This document shows, piece by piece, positions 33,800 to 45,785 of a stretch of DNA of 64,000 nucleotides. Within the stretch, counting starts at the first letter, position 1, and each line of letters begins with the position of its first letter. The notes below the pieces were generated by a model, which worked only from the letters and a program-made list of their open reading frames with translations, ran no database searches and was not told the origin of the DNA. Source of the stretch: Armigeres subalbatus (taxonomy: Eukaryota > Arthropoda > Insecta > Diptera > Culicidae). The DNA is taken from positions 399,244,042-399,308,041 of the forward strand of contig NC_085141.1 of NCBI RefSeq assembly GCF_024139115.2, in the 5' to 3' direction. Both the position numbers and the translations under genes were made by a program.

Positions 33800-36205
33800 G
33801 CGGCATCAAAAAAAATGTGACGGCAACTCGCAAATTCAAGTGTAACAATCCTTGGTCCCGAACGCTCTGCTGTCAGCACAAATGCTCCCACTCAATGTTT
33901 TGAAAGTAAACGACATAGCAACAACTAGCTCCATGGATGATGGATGACTGTAACAGAGCAATGCACTGCATTTGCTGCGGTCACACGGGGATAAGTGCTG
34001 TGAAAAATAAGAGTCTCACACTAGATTACTGCTTACTAAGAACTTGCCTGCTGTTACCTCGCCGTATCGAATTCCATATTGGATGAACACATTTGTTTAT
34101 GCATTAATATGTATGACGGTAGGAAGCTATTAACACCTGCTTGTGTGATTCAATGACGCTAGTTTTGCACCTGTTTGAAGCCTTTTTATTTTAACTGAAA
34201 TACTTCCAGTTGAAAATTTGTACTAGGAACATAAATATAAGATAATTTATTTGTAACGAAAGTTGACTTTTTATTGCATGATTTAAATTTAATTAGTGAA
34301 GCTTTCCGTAATCTCTAACAAATTCTTCTAAAACATCACTGAATAGCATTGAACAAAAAATAGCCACCAGAACGATGCACAGGTTCTGAAAATATGCAGC
34401 GTGCAGCACTGCAGCAAGCACGCATTCTTATTTAATCGAAGCGAAATTTACATTTCCTGATAGAAAGGCGAGCCTTGCTCAATGACCGTAGAAACAGTAG
34501 TCAAACCTCAACTTTCCGCAAGAAAATTTCACCTCCTCAAACAATATTCGGATGAACGGTCGCAGCTGTTGGAAATTGAACATAGGGTAAAATGGTTAAT
34601 AATGTTAGTCTTGATCTTTGGTAAACGCTCTATAGAACAATAAATTAACTTGCGTTAGAAAAGCTTTGCTTTGTAGATATTGCCCCCTATCCTAACATAA
34701 GTATTGTCCCTGACCATGCTTCTCCATAGTGCATTGGATCGCATTATCAAAACTGTTCGTTTTTCAACACCTCTCCCCTACAATACAGCATTTCAAGCAA
34801 AGAGCACCCAACAAGGATAAAAATCGATCTCACGTTTAACCCCCTTCATCCAAAACCCAACCACTCAATGCGAAGCTATTTACGATCGAAAGCATCTCGG
34901 TAAGGAGCAGTTTTAAATAAATTGACCATTTTCAACGTCGTGACTTTGTGTGTTTAGACTTTTACCGGCAGGCAGGGAGCCGGAGACTATCAACCACAAC
35001 ACAAAATGGCATCCAACAGTTGGTGGTGGCATCGTCTTTAGGATATGGCTCTTTAGAGAAGTTTGCATTCCTGATGGGGAAAGTTGTCCCCATACCACGC
35101 AGTGTCTTCGAGCTGACTGGTACCACCGACGATGTGAGTTGTTTCTTATTTGTTCGGCCATAAATAACAATTGTTGAGCAGGAAATTGCGTCACGTACTC
35201 CAATGTATGGCTAATCTTGTCGGTTGGATAGGCTCGGTCGGAATCGTGCCAGTGATAAATAAGCCCGATGCAAAGGTGAAATTGGCTTCATGGTTATCCT
35301 CAATTGAATTCAAGTTTTGGCTCAGTGAACCAGAAAAATGGGGTAAATAAAAAGTTTTCTGATTCTCTTAAATTCAAACGATAGAAGTAAAACCTGATGA
35401 GAAAAATATATGCAAGAATCTATATCTTCCTGTAATATTTTTAAATTATTTACCTTACACCAGGTAATTGCTGACCCGAAACCTTATTTTACTAATTTAT
35501 TCCGCACTCGATAACAGTTTTCCATACTAATACAAAACAATGGGAAATATAAATAAGTACATGACACCCAACTAAATGAAAATAAGCATGAATAATAGTG
35601 TTTCCTCCTCCTCTAAGCGGCAGACCGCAGTAATGCCTAGAGGATGTTGGTTGGTTACACCAAGCACCATCCCATACCCCATCATTGCTGCCGCCACCAC
35701 CACCGCGCAGACAGTTGACCGGATTGCATTGATATGATGATGCACAGAAATTCCTGCCGAGAGAAGCACTTTATTTTGCAAGTGGCTGATGGGAGTAGTG
35801 ACACACACATGACAGAAGACATATTTACCAGCGTAGGTACTTATAGGATCCGGTACGATTGTTCTCTGCCATTACGGTAGCTTCCGGTTTTTATGAAATT
35901 CTTGATATTATAGTTGTTATAGCTTCTATTATTGCAAATCTGTATTGGAGATTCCATCTATTTTCACATTCGACATCTGGGACATTGCTGCTTCTATCAT
36001 TATTATTTATTGAAACTAAGGCCAGATTGGCCTGCGCAGTACCTAAAAGATTTTTTAATTCTGTTGGTGATCGTTTTTCAATATTAGAATTTGAATTAGT
36101 GTCATAAGAATTATTGTTACTTGAATTTAAAGCTCTATTACTGACAACATAAAAATGCACTCAAAATGTATCTCAATACTTCTATACTAATACTCGAGAG
36201 AGTCG
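33800..36205. other. Unannotated 2.4-kb stretch
   Basis: Several overlapping short frames around 34900-35200 and 35860-36160 (up to 96 aa) on both strands, without recognised domains. No repeat structure was identified. Confidence 0.35.
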
Positions 36206-36211
36206 ATGTAG

Positions 36212-36848
36212 ATTAGACTGGCCCAGGAAACTTAAAGTTGTCGAATTCCACGGGGCACCCCCCAGAATTGTGTTTTTGGGTGAGAAAATCAATCTCTGAA
36301 AATTTCAGCTCAATCGCTCTCATTCGATCACTCATTCGATCTGAAAATTGGTTCTGATTGCTCGATTGACCTCAGAATTGCAAAAACGGCAGTTGGTATG
36401 CTACAGAACAATTTCACAGAACATTGTATGATGATTAAATGAACTTTTATAAGGGTTTCGGCTGATGCGATTCGATCAAAAGACCCAAAAATACACAAAT
36501 CAGCTCCTAATAATTCAGCCGAAAATTATATAAAAATTCATTTAATCATCATGCAATGTTCTGTGAAATTGTTCTGTAGCATACCAACTGCCGTTTTTGC
36601 AATTCTGAGGTCAATCGAGCAATCAGAACCAATTTCCAGATCGAATGAATGACGGAGGTGTATTTTCCTATACATTTTGGCTGAAATCCCCATACAAACT
36701 TCAAATCAAATGCGCCAGCTTATGCAACAAGCGATTGAGCTGAAATTTTCAGAGATTGATTTTCTCACCCAAAGACACAATTCTGGGGGGTGCCCCGTGG
36801 AATTCGACAACATTTTTTTCTCCCCATAGTAATCTGGGCCAGTCTAAT
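36212..36848. mobile_element. 637-bp fold-back element
   Basis: Ends ATTAGACTGGCCCAG and CTGGGCCAGTCTAAT. Nearly the whole element is a palindrome: outer arms share AATTCCACGGGGCACCCCCC and GAGAAAATCAATCTCTGAAA; inner arms share GCAAAAACGGCAGTTGGTAT and AGAACATTG. GTAG lies on both sides (36208-36211, 36849-36852). No coding capacity. Confidence 0.85.
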
Positions 36849-36894
36849 GTAGATTTTATATTTAGTCCTTATCTCCGATTAATCTTCAAAAAGA

Positions 36895-37102
36895 CAGAAT
36901 CACCGTCTTCGACCTGAGGTCTCACAGACTGAACACTTAACATCTAGCATGAGACAACGGACAGGACATTTACACAAAACCCAGTAGACCAGTGGAGAAC
37001 TTTTCGCTTTACGAAAAGTTTTCTCCTTAACCGGGGCGGGAATCGAACACAGCACATGCGTAAAGACGATTGACGTCACTAGCCGCACGGCCACGAAGCC
37101 CA
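36895..37102 (-). mobile_element. Third tRNA-derived SINE type
   Basis: The minus-strand head TGGGCTTCGTGGCCGTGCGG has an A box in GTGGCCGTGCGGC and B box TGTTCGATTCC at about tRNA spacing (roughly 35 bp). The body contains a CTTTTCGTAAAGCGAAAAG hairpin. No poly-A tail or target duplication is visible. Confidence 0.65.
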
Positions 37103-37224
37103 CAATCTGATCGGTATCATGCCGTGCTCACACAACATGAGTAGAAATGGATGTAGGTAGAATAGAGCGGAGATAGTTTTTGGCTCGTCAATCAGTTTTC
37201 GTTATCGTTCGATTAAACCTCGAT

Positions 37225-37429
37225 ACGAGGAGGTCCGCAAAAGTATAATTTTATCGCCAATGAAGCGCGCTGGCATACGACGAGGCTCGTGAAATTGACC
37301 TTATCGTCGATCATCACGCCCAGATGCTTAAGAGACCTCGCGGAGTTCCATCTTATTTTGTGCGAGGGACAGCCGCCTCGAGTTGAGCCATTCCTCTACT
37401 CTTCCAATCGCGTATAAAGCCTTCAGTTC
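37225..37429 (-). pseudogene. R1-like LINE, post-RT fragment (distal part)
   Basis: Minus strand encodes AIGRVEEWLNSRRLSLAQNK and, after a shift, LKHLGVMIDDKVNF, the segment downstream of the RT catalytic motif in R1-clade ORF2. It continues directly into 43172 once the 5.7-kb LINE insertion is removed. Internal deletions and frameshifts. Confidence 0.75.
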
Positions 37430-37787
37430 ATTCCGTGCCGATAGTTCGAACGAGCCAGACGTGTGTGCTGTGTCTCATCGCGGGTTTTGTTCGGTAGTGC
37501 GTGTCTATTGTGTGGTGCCTACCTACGGATCCAAGGCGATTACTGTCGGCGAGCGAAGTAGCTGCTTCTGGCGACGCCAGTGAAGCAGGCTATTGTTTCT
37601 GCTGCTACCTACAGCAGCAGCGCAGATAAGTGGAAGGCATTGTTTTATTGTTCTCCCATCTCTCTGATACAGAGTGGGATTAATTATAATACATTAAATT
37701 AGTTTTTTTATTATTTTTTTTTTCTAATTTGCTATTAGTTCTAAGTTAGTATAAGAATTAATAGTCCTTCCACCTTGCGAGGTGAGA

Positions 37788-38818
37788 ATGGAGGCAGAGA
37801 CTATGGGGGGCGGTAGTCCCCTGAAAGATGTCCGCACACGATTGTACCATGCGGCTTCGCCTGGGCCTTGGGTTGTTTACTTTCGGCAGAAAGTGAAAAG
37901 TCTAGACTTTCTCGGCATTAAGCGAGATTTGACGCGTCGTTTTACGAAGCTTGATTTTAGTCAGATCAACAGGAACAAGCTACGAATCACCGCACCTACA
38001 TATCAGGTGGCGAACGAAATTGCTAAAGACAAGGCGTACAATGTAGAATATTTAGTTTATGTCCCCTCGCGGGAGGTCGAAATCGAAGGTGTGATCAACG
38101 CAGCGAGCCTGACTTGCAAGGATGTACTTGCGAAAAGGCCGCTTAAAGAACGCAATGGAGTCTACCGTGGATATTCTGGATTGCAAGGAATTGCACTCAA
38201 CAACCATGGTAGATGGCAAAAAGGTATATTCTAAGTCAGGCTCGCTTCGGGTGACGTTTGCCGGTTCTGATTCTCCCAAAATATGTCGATTTAGAGAATA
38301 TGTTGTTTCCGGTGCGTCTTTTGTACCAAGGGTATTTAATTGTACCAATTGCAAACAACTTGGTCACACTGCCGAGTTTTAGACAACAAACCACGTTGTG
38401 GTAAATGTTTCGAAAGACATCGGGAGGAATCCTGCCAGCAACAAGCCACAAAATGTGCTTATTGCGGTATGGCTCCTGCCCATGGTTTGCAAGATTGCCC
38501 GGTGTACAGAAAGCGCACCCAAAAGTGAAGCGCTCGTTGGTACAGCGCTCCAAGCAGACTTATGCGGAAATGGTTAAAGCGCAAGACACATCCGCCGATA
38601 CCACTGCAAAGGCTGCTATTTCAGCTACCGTTCAAGTAAGTGATTATTATGATTCCATATGCATTGACGAATTGGACTCTGACACAGCTGATATGGATGA
38701 TTCTACGGAGGTACACGTGCCCGAAAAGAGGAAGCAACCGTCTTCCCTGGATCGCGCCGTAAGAAATCAAAAGTCATCCATAAAAGCTTGCCCAAATCTG
38801 AAGGCAATGGGGATTATT
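37788..38818 (+). pseudogene. LINE ORF1 (Gag-like, zinc knuckles), frameshifted
   Basis: Starts at ATG in GAGAATGGAGGCAGAG and runs in one frame to 38234, overlaps a second frame from 38122 to 38382, and continues in others to 38818. The N-terminal part has a predicted RNA-recognition-like fold (FLGIKRDLTRRFTKLDFSQI, then LRITAPTYQVANEIAK). The C-terminal part has three zinc-knuckle-like units: CTNCKQLGHTAEF, CGKCFERHREESC and CAYCGMAPAHGLQDC. A Ser/Thr/Asp-rich tail follows. At least three frame changes are needed, so no functional ORF1p is made. ORF1p of such LINEs coats the RNA. Confidence 0.75.
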
Positions 38819-39141
38819 TAAAATCCCGAAGCAACCTGTCTTCACTGCTCCTTTGGATCCAACTTGCAGCAAGACATTCCTGCCATTGCCCAAAACCGAT
38901 GTTTCCAAGAAACATCCGGCTAGGAGAATCAATGAAAGAAAAACTTCAATTCGTTCTTCCCAAAAGTACTCCGTCCAAGCGAGGATTGATCTCCTTTAAG
39001 GACCTTGTGGACCGTTTTTGAATTTATTCAATATTCCGAATTCATTGAGGCCAATCATTGACCTCTTTATACCAACAGTGGAAAGTTATCTGAAGCAATT
39101 GACTGTTTCATGGCCCCTTCTTGCAGGAATTGTATCTTTCG

Positions 39142-42100
39142 ATGGATAATACGGCTATTACACAAGATACAATCACTGTGCTGCAGTGGAACTGTCATAG
39201 TCTTAAAAATAAATTAGACGTGTTCAAGTTTTATATTCGCAATTCCGATTGCGACATATTTGCACTCTGTGAAACATGGCTTTCTTCTGAAGATGAAATC
39301 AACTTCCACGATTTTAACATTATTCGCCAAGATCGGGATGATCATTATGGTGGCGTTCTTTTGGGGATCAAAAAATGCTACTCCTTCTACAGAATTCCCA
39401 TTTCGACTGTTCCCGGCTTAGAAATCGTCGCATGCCAAGTAAATGTGAAGAATAAAGACCTTTGCATAGCTTCAGTGTACATTCCTCCAAATGCCTCTAT
39501 TAATCGTCGACATTTTTGGAGCGCAGTCTCTCTCCTATCATCTCCAGTATTGATATTGGGTGATATGAACGCACATGGTATTGGATGGGGCGAAACGTAT
39601 GACGATTATAGAGCGCCTATTTTCTATGATTTGTGTGACGATTTCAATTTGAATATTTTGAACACTGGTGAAGTAACTCGAATAGGACCAAATGGTCAAC
39701 AAAGCCGTATTGATCTGTCTTTATGTTCAAATTCACTATCATTAGATTGCACGTTTAAGGTAATTCAAGATCCCCATGGTAGTGATCATATGCCGATAGT
39801 TACCACAATTAAAAGTAGCTATCAACAATCTGAGCCAGTTAATGTTCCTTTCGACCTCACGAAGAACATTGACTGGCAAAAATTTGCATCGGCGGTAAAT
39901 ATTGGTATTGAATCAACTGATGTTCTTCCACCGCTGGATGAATATCAATTCCTTACCGAATTAATTAAAAAAAGCGCACTAGAAGCTCAGAAACGACGCG
40001 TTCCAAGTACATCCGTCATAAGAAGACCAGCCACTCCTGGTTGGGATGATGAATGTACTAAGTTGTATTCTGAGAAATCTGATGCCTTCAAGGCTTTCCG
40101 TAAATACGGAAGGTCTGAGCTTTTCGAAGAGTATTTGAGGCTTGAAAGAAAGCTCAAAAATCTTCTCAAGGCTAAAAACGTAGCTACTGGCGACGTTTTG
40201 TCGAGGGACTATCGCGAGAAACCTCAATGACAACACTTTGGAAAACGGCCCGCAACATGCGGAACCGCACTTCCACCAACGAGAGTGAAGAATACTCCAA
40301 TCGATGGATATTCAACTTCGCAAAAAAGGTCTGTCCAGATTCCGTACCAGCAGAACCGCTATTTCGAGAATCAGTCAATGATCCCGGTTCTTTGGGTGGA
40401 CCATTCTCAATGCTGGAACTTTCTATGTCTCTTCTTTCATCGAATAACTCTGCTCCGGGATGCGATAACATCAAATTCAATCTTCTGAAAAACCTCCCAG
40501 ATATCGCTTGACCTGTACAACTGTTTCATGGAGTACAACATTGTACCACCTGAATGGCGACAGGTCAAAGTAATAGCTATTCAAAAGCCTGGGAAACCAG
40601 CGTCTAATCACAATTCATACCGACCGATTGCCATGCTATCATGCATGAGAAAATTATTGGAGAAAATGATCCTTTCAAGAATCGACCATTGGGTCGAGCA
40701 AAATGCATTACTGTCAAATACTCAGTTTGGATTTCGTAAAGGTAAAGGAACAAACGATTGTCTAGCGTTGCTTTCTTCAGATATACAACTGGCTTTTTGC
40801 GCACAAGGAGCAATTGGCTTCAGTATTCTTGGATATTAAGGGCGCTTTTGATTCAGTTTCCATTGAAGTACTGTCAGACAATCTGCACAGTAATGGGCTA
40901 CCCGTATTTTTAAATAATTTCTTGTACAATTTGTTGTCAGAAAAACAAATGAACTTCACACTCGGCACTCTGACAACTTCCAGAAATAGTTACATGGGCC
41001 TTCCCAAGGTTCATGTTTAAGTCCCTTGCTTTATAATTTCTATGTCAAAGATATTGACAATTGTTTGGAAGGACAATGCACGCTCAGACAACTTGCAGAT
41101 GATGCCGTGGTCTCTCTAAGAGGTCCATGTGCAGGTGTCTTGCAAGGACCATTACAAAGTACCCTGGATAATCTGACTGTTTGGGCCAGACATCTAGGGA
41201 TCGAGTTTTCACCGCAAAAAACTCAGTTGGTTGTGTTTACTAAGAAGCGGTATCCTGCTCAACTGAAACTCAAGCTGTTGAATGATGACATCAACCAATC
41301 TTTATCTTCTAAATACCTTGGGGTCGTGTTTGATTCCAAATGTACCTGGAAACTCCACATTGAGTATTTGATACAAGAATGCCGGAAAAGGATCAATTTT
41401 CTACGTTCTATCTCCTATCACCCGGAAGACCTCATCAAACTCTATAGAACGACTATTCTCTCTGTTTTAGAGTATGGCTCCTTCTGCTTCCTCTCAGCAG
41501 CTGATTGCCACCTGATCAAATTGGAACGAATTCAGTATCGTTGTTTGCGTATTGCCCTTGGCTGCATGCATTCAACGCATAACATGAGCCTGGAGGTGCT
41601 TGCTGGAGTCACTCCTTTAAAGCACCGTTACTGGGAGCTCTCACTTAGAATACTCATCAAATGTGGGACAAGTAACACACTTGTCTTACATAACTTCGAT
41701 AATATGCTTGAACTAACTTGTCGTTCAAGATTCCTGAGAGTTTATCTCAACTACATATCATCAGATCTTTGTCTTCCGTGTTATAATCCACCTCGAGTTC
41801 ACTTCACCAACGACAGTTCCTCAATTGTATACGATCTGTCCATGAAACATGCTATTCAAGGAATACCAGATCATCTTCGACAAATATCTATTCCCTCACT
41901 TTTTCTGAAAAATATGAACATGTCAATTACAACAACAGATATTTCACTGATGGTTCTCGCATCAACGGATCCACTGGCTTCGGTGTTTTCAATGTGACTT
42001 CAACCACCTTCCAAAAACTTCAGGAACCGTGTTCGGTTTATGTTGCTGAGCTGGCAGCAATTAACTTCGCTTTGGGGATAATTTCCAATCAGCCCGTAGA

Positions 42101-42788
42101 CCATTATTTCATCTTCTCGGATAGTCTTAGTTCTATCGAGGCACTCCGGTCGATGAAACCCGTTAAGCACGCATCTTACTTTCTTACAAACATAAGAGAG
42201 CAGATGCGTGTTTTGGTCGAAAGATCATTCAAGATTACCTTTGTTTGGGTCCCTTCTCACTGCTCAATCTACGGCAATGAGAAGGCAGACTCGCTGGCAA
42301 AGGTGGGCGCACAGGAAGGTGAGGTTTATGATAGACAATTCTCGAGCAACGAGTTTTTCCCATTAGTCCGTCAGAGTACTCTTCAAAGTTGGCAAAATAA
42401 TTGGACACACAACGAACTTGGACGGTGGCTATTTTCTATAGTTCCAAAAGTTTCTGGGCGAGCGTGGTTCAGAGGTGAGGACTTAAGTCGAGGCTTCATT
42501 CGCATGATGTCGAGACTTATGTCTAATCACTATTCACTAAACGCACATCTGTACAGAATAAACCTTGTCGATAGCAACTTATGTAGGTGCGGAGCCGGTT
42601 ATGATGACATCGATCACGTAGTTTGGTCCTGCTCGGAAAATGACGCCTCCAGAGAGCAATTATTGGATACCCTAGTGGCCCGAGGTAAACAACCCTTCAG
42701 GGAAGTTCGAGGTGTTTTGGGAGATCGTGATGTGGTCTATATGCAGGCCATTTATAGTTTTCTTTGTGCTTCTGATATTAAAATCTAA
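39142..42788 (+). pseudogene. LINE ORF2: endonuclease, reverse transcriptase, RNase H; frameshifted
   Basis: Endonuclease (39142-40230): LQWNCHSL, LCETWL, GDMNAHGIGW, SRIDLSL and GSDHMPIV, all expected catalytic elements present. RT: PPEWRQVKVIAIQKPGKP and YRPIAML (40528 on), QFGFRKGKGTND, LDIKGAFDSVS (near 40830), a damaged GLPQGS box at about 40995-41010, and LADDAVV (41026 on). RNase H: TDGS-like site near 41945, DSLSSIEAL, and VPSHCSIYGNEKADSLAK, with a C-rich tail RCGAGYDDIDHVVWSC. Frame changes occur near 40230, 40510, 40810, 41015 and 41990. It would drive target-primed reverse transcription if intact. Confidence 0.85.
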
Positions 42789-43171
42789 TAGTTTTTTTTT
42801 CTTTCTTCAAAGTTTTTTTTGTGTTTAGTCTCTGCTTTCTGTTCCGTAGAGCACCATAGCTCTGCCATCCGGAAGTAGCTCCCAGTCGAACCATTCCTCG
42901 AGCACGACGACACGCCACATCGTCCCTGACGCCAAATACCCGGATGAGAAGCTGAAATTCCCTGATCCCAAATCCTTAGCCCTGTCCATCCTTAAACATT
43001 GTAAACTAACCTCGAGTCACCACGAGTACGCTGGCTTCTACCCTCTCTTACTAACTGAAAAATTAAATGATATTGATTGTATATATCACAAAGAACCATG
43101 GCTCCGTAAAGTGTTATACACGCCTGAGCCTACCAAATAAACGAACTTGGAAAAAAAAAAGCCTTCAGTTC

Positions 43172-43634
43172 GACTTCGACTCTAGCATTACGTCATCCTT
43201 CGATTTTCACACCGGCCGGGAGACTTAAGCGTAATACTCCGTCGTACATAATATTCCACAGAACCGGTCCGAGGATCGATCCCTGTGGAACACCCGCTGA
43301 CACTTCGATCGACTTTTGACCAGCATCCGTGTCGTATATCAACACCCTATTCTGAAAATAACTTTTCAGTATCCTGCACAGATAATCAGGAACTCTCAAT
43401 CGGTGCAGGGAGTCAGCAATAGCTGCCCAGCTAGCGTTATTAAACGCATTTTTTACATCAAGTGTAATCAATGCGCAGTACCTAATGCCTCCCCTGTTCA
43501 AACCTCTCCTTATCTATATCCGTATCCGTTACCGATCGAATTGCTTCGATGGTAGAACAGCCCTTACGGAAACCATACTGGTTGCTAGATAGGCCACCAG
43601 CACACTCTGTATAAGCCGACATTCTATTCAGCAT
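43172..43634 (-). pseudogene. R1-like LINE, RT core fragment
   Basis: Minus strand, 43193-43501: ALITLDVKNAFNNASW (RT motif A), YFQNRVLIYDT, and VSAGVPQGSILGPVLWNIMY (motif B), then LPAGVKIEG. Upstream to 43634 it reads LNRMSAYTECAGGLSSNQYG then FRKG. The join to 44562 is seamless once the fold-back insert is removed. The style is R1 clade. Confidence 0.85.
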
Positions 43635-44557
43635 GGGTTAGGGACAAAAGGTCGAAAGACAAAAGGTCCAAAAACAAAAGGTAGAAGGGACAAATGGTCG
43701 AAAAGGAGAAAAGGTCGAAAGGGACAAAACGTCGAATGGGACAAAAGGTCGAAAGAAAAAAACGTCGACTCTAAAGACATCGACAAGAAACTGAAGCGGA
43801 GAGAATCAATTTCGCACCAGAGTTGCCCTACACAGTTAGCAAGAACTTTGCTCTTTTGTTATTCACAATTTTTAACAATTGAATCACATTCATTCAGTGA
43901 GTACAACTAATAAATGGATGTTTGAGTTTTCTAAATGTCGATCTATCAAAATGGTGCTTGCCTCACATCAACAACATCGGCGTGTCTTACACACCGGTGT
44001 ATTTTTATTGCGTGCGCCTGCGTGGCATCGGCGTGCACTTTTTTGACAGATCGGAGTGACATTCAGAAAACCTAGATATCCATCTATTATTTGCACTCAT
44101 TAAATTTATTGAATTGTTAAAAATAGTGAAAAATAAAAGAGCAATTTTTTCGGCAATTGTATACGACAACTCTGTCTGGCGCAATTCAAGTTTTATTCAT
44201 TTCCTATATCAACAATCTTTTTGCCTTTCTCGTATACAAACTATTTATTCCTAACAGAACTATCGAGATATTCATAATATTGTTTCATAGTAATTAATTC
44301 TTCTTTGAAAATTGCTCATTCTTCAACTTTGATTGATAAGATGAGTGTGCTATTTCTGCTTGAACTTAAATGCATTTCATAAATTCTTTTGGAATACACC
44401 TTGTTGACTTGTTATCAACTTGTTCTTGATCGACCTTTTGTCCCTTTCGAACTTTTGTCTTTTTCGACCTTTTGTCCTTTTCGACCTTTTGCCTCGTTCG
44501 ACTTTCTGTCTCGTTCGACCTTCTGTGCCTTCCGACCTTTTGTCATAGATTCATTCG
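43635..44557. mobile_element. Fold-back element with GACAAAAGGTCGAAAG repeats
   Basis: The left arm (43639-43770) is built of about eight tandem units like GGGACAAAAGGTCGAAAG. The right arm (44420-44545) has the same units inverted (CGACCTTTTGTCCCTTTC). A middle of about 640 bp is unique and non-coding. GCAT flanks both sides (43631-43634 and 44558-44561). It splits an R1-like RT between codons of LLERVM and LNRM, so insertion boundaries are exact. Confidence 0.85.
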
Positions 44558-44561
44558 GCAT

Positions 44562-45200
44562 AACCCTCTCTAGCAGCTTTCCAGCTGTGTCGAGTAGGCA
44601 AATTGGTCTATATGCCGAAGGGTCTCCCGGCTGCTCGCCGGGCTTCGGTAGTAGCACCAATTTCTGCCGTTTCCAACGATCTGGGAAGTTTTCTTCGTCC
44701 ATGCATCTTTGGAGCCAGCTCCTAAACATATCTGGATCAGCGAGAATAGCGTGTCTAAGGACCAAGTTTGGAATATTATCTGGGCATCGTGTCTTATTGA
44801 GCTTAAGGTTCCTTACAACTACAACTACGCTCCTCGTTAGTCACTAGCGGTACCACGTCGACTGACTCGTACGGCTGGCCCGCTACCCCGTACGAGCCAG
44901 AGTCAGATGATTCATGCCTCGGAAACAACCTTTCGACTATTTTGGCCTACATCTCCGGGGATTTCTCAGGAGGTGTGCTGTTAGTCCTAGCCATCACCAT
45001 CCTTTATGCATCTCCCCATGGATTGTCGTTCGCTATCCTGCACAGCTGCTCAAAGCAGGCTCTCTCACTACATTTAATCTCGTAGTTCAGAGCTCTGCTC
45101 GCTGTCTGAAACACCCGGCGTCTCAGAGTCTGTTCTGGCACGTCGCAACCTTCTCTTAGCTCGAAGACAGGTTCTACGAAGGTCTGCAATTATGTCTGTC
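44562..45200 (-). pseudogene. R1-like LINE, ORF2 linker and RT fingers
   Basis: Minus strand: CDVPEQTLRRRVFQTASRAL (45004-45189), then RNLKLNKTRCPDNIPN, then FRSWLQRCMDEENFPDRWKR and LVLLPKPGEQPGDPSAYRPI followed by CLLDTAGKLLERVM. These are the pre-RT linker and RT motifs 0-2. Frames shift near 44800 and 45000. The endonuclease domain expected upstream is missing. Confidence 0.8.
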
Positions 45201-45785
45201 CATCAGCTTCCTACCCTGAATATGCCGAAGAACCATCGAAAGCTGGAGGACTGGTGTGTGTGTTAAGAGAACTTCGAGGCAACTATTGGAGCCCGGAATA
45301 TTATAAGCGTTCCCTCAACGGTATTGTGGAGTGAGAAACAGCTTATATTCTTCAAAAAACAAGTGTGCAAGAATACAAGAATTCATGCCAAATTTTCCGC
45401 TTTTTGTTCGAGAACAAGCTGCAACTGGTAAAGTACCGTATCATAGACCCTCTACGGCGGAGGAGTTTAAAGCACTCGTAGATCGTTCCGAATAGCAACT
45501 GTTAGTTCTCAAGAACCACGGAGAACTAACAGACAATTGGACAATTCTATAACAATTCGTTTTCTTAGACAGTTAAACACAAAACAATAGACTTTTTTTT
45601 ACTTCTGTCATCATCCTAAATTTTAGATTGGTTTGCGTGGCATTTTTGTGACGTAAATTTTAATTATGTTTCCCAGAAACTCATGAATACTCAGAGATAT
45701 CGCCATTGATGTGAAAACGGTTACGAAAATGTAATCAAATGCTAACTGATCATGCGAACAGCTTCGTAGGTTTGTGAAATGATGA
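45201..45785. other. Unidentified insert/deletion junction in R1-like element
   Basis: Here the endonuclease domain of R1 ORF2 should lie, but no such motif is seen on minus. The DNA is unrelated and AT-rich, suggesting replacement by a deletion plus another insertion. Confidence 0.45.

Larger units (their letters stand above)
37430..43157 (+). mobile_element. Near full-length RNase H-bearing LINE (I/LOA-like), 5.7 kb
   Basis: Inserted in the R1-like element. AAAGCCTTCAGTTC is present at both borders (37416-37429 and 43158-43171), a 14-bp target duplication that partly overlaps the poly-A. It has a 5' UTR of about 360 bp, a CCHC-containing ORF1, an ORF2 with endonuclease, RT and RNase H, a 3' UTR of about 370 bp, and an A run. 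All ORFs carry frameshifts, so it is inactive. RNase H is compatible with the I or LOA clade; I cannot decide between them. Confidence 0.85.

Noticed and set aside
44415..44560. Basic K/G-rich C-terminal tail on the R1-like RT frame
   Set aside because: It is read-through into the fold-back element repeats, not part of the RT.
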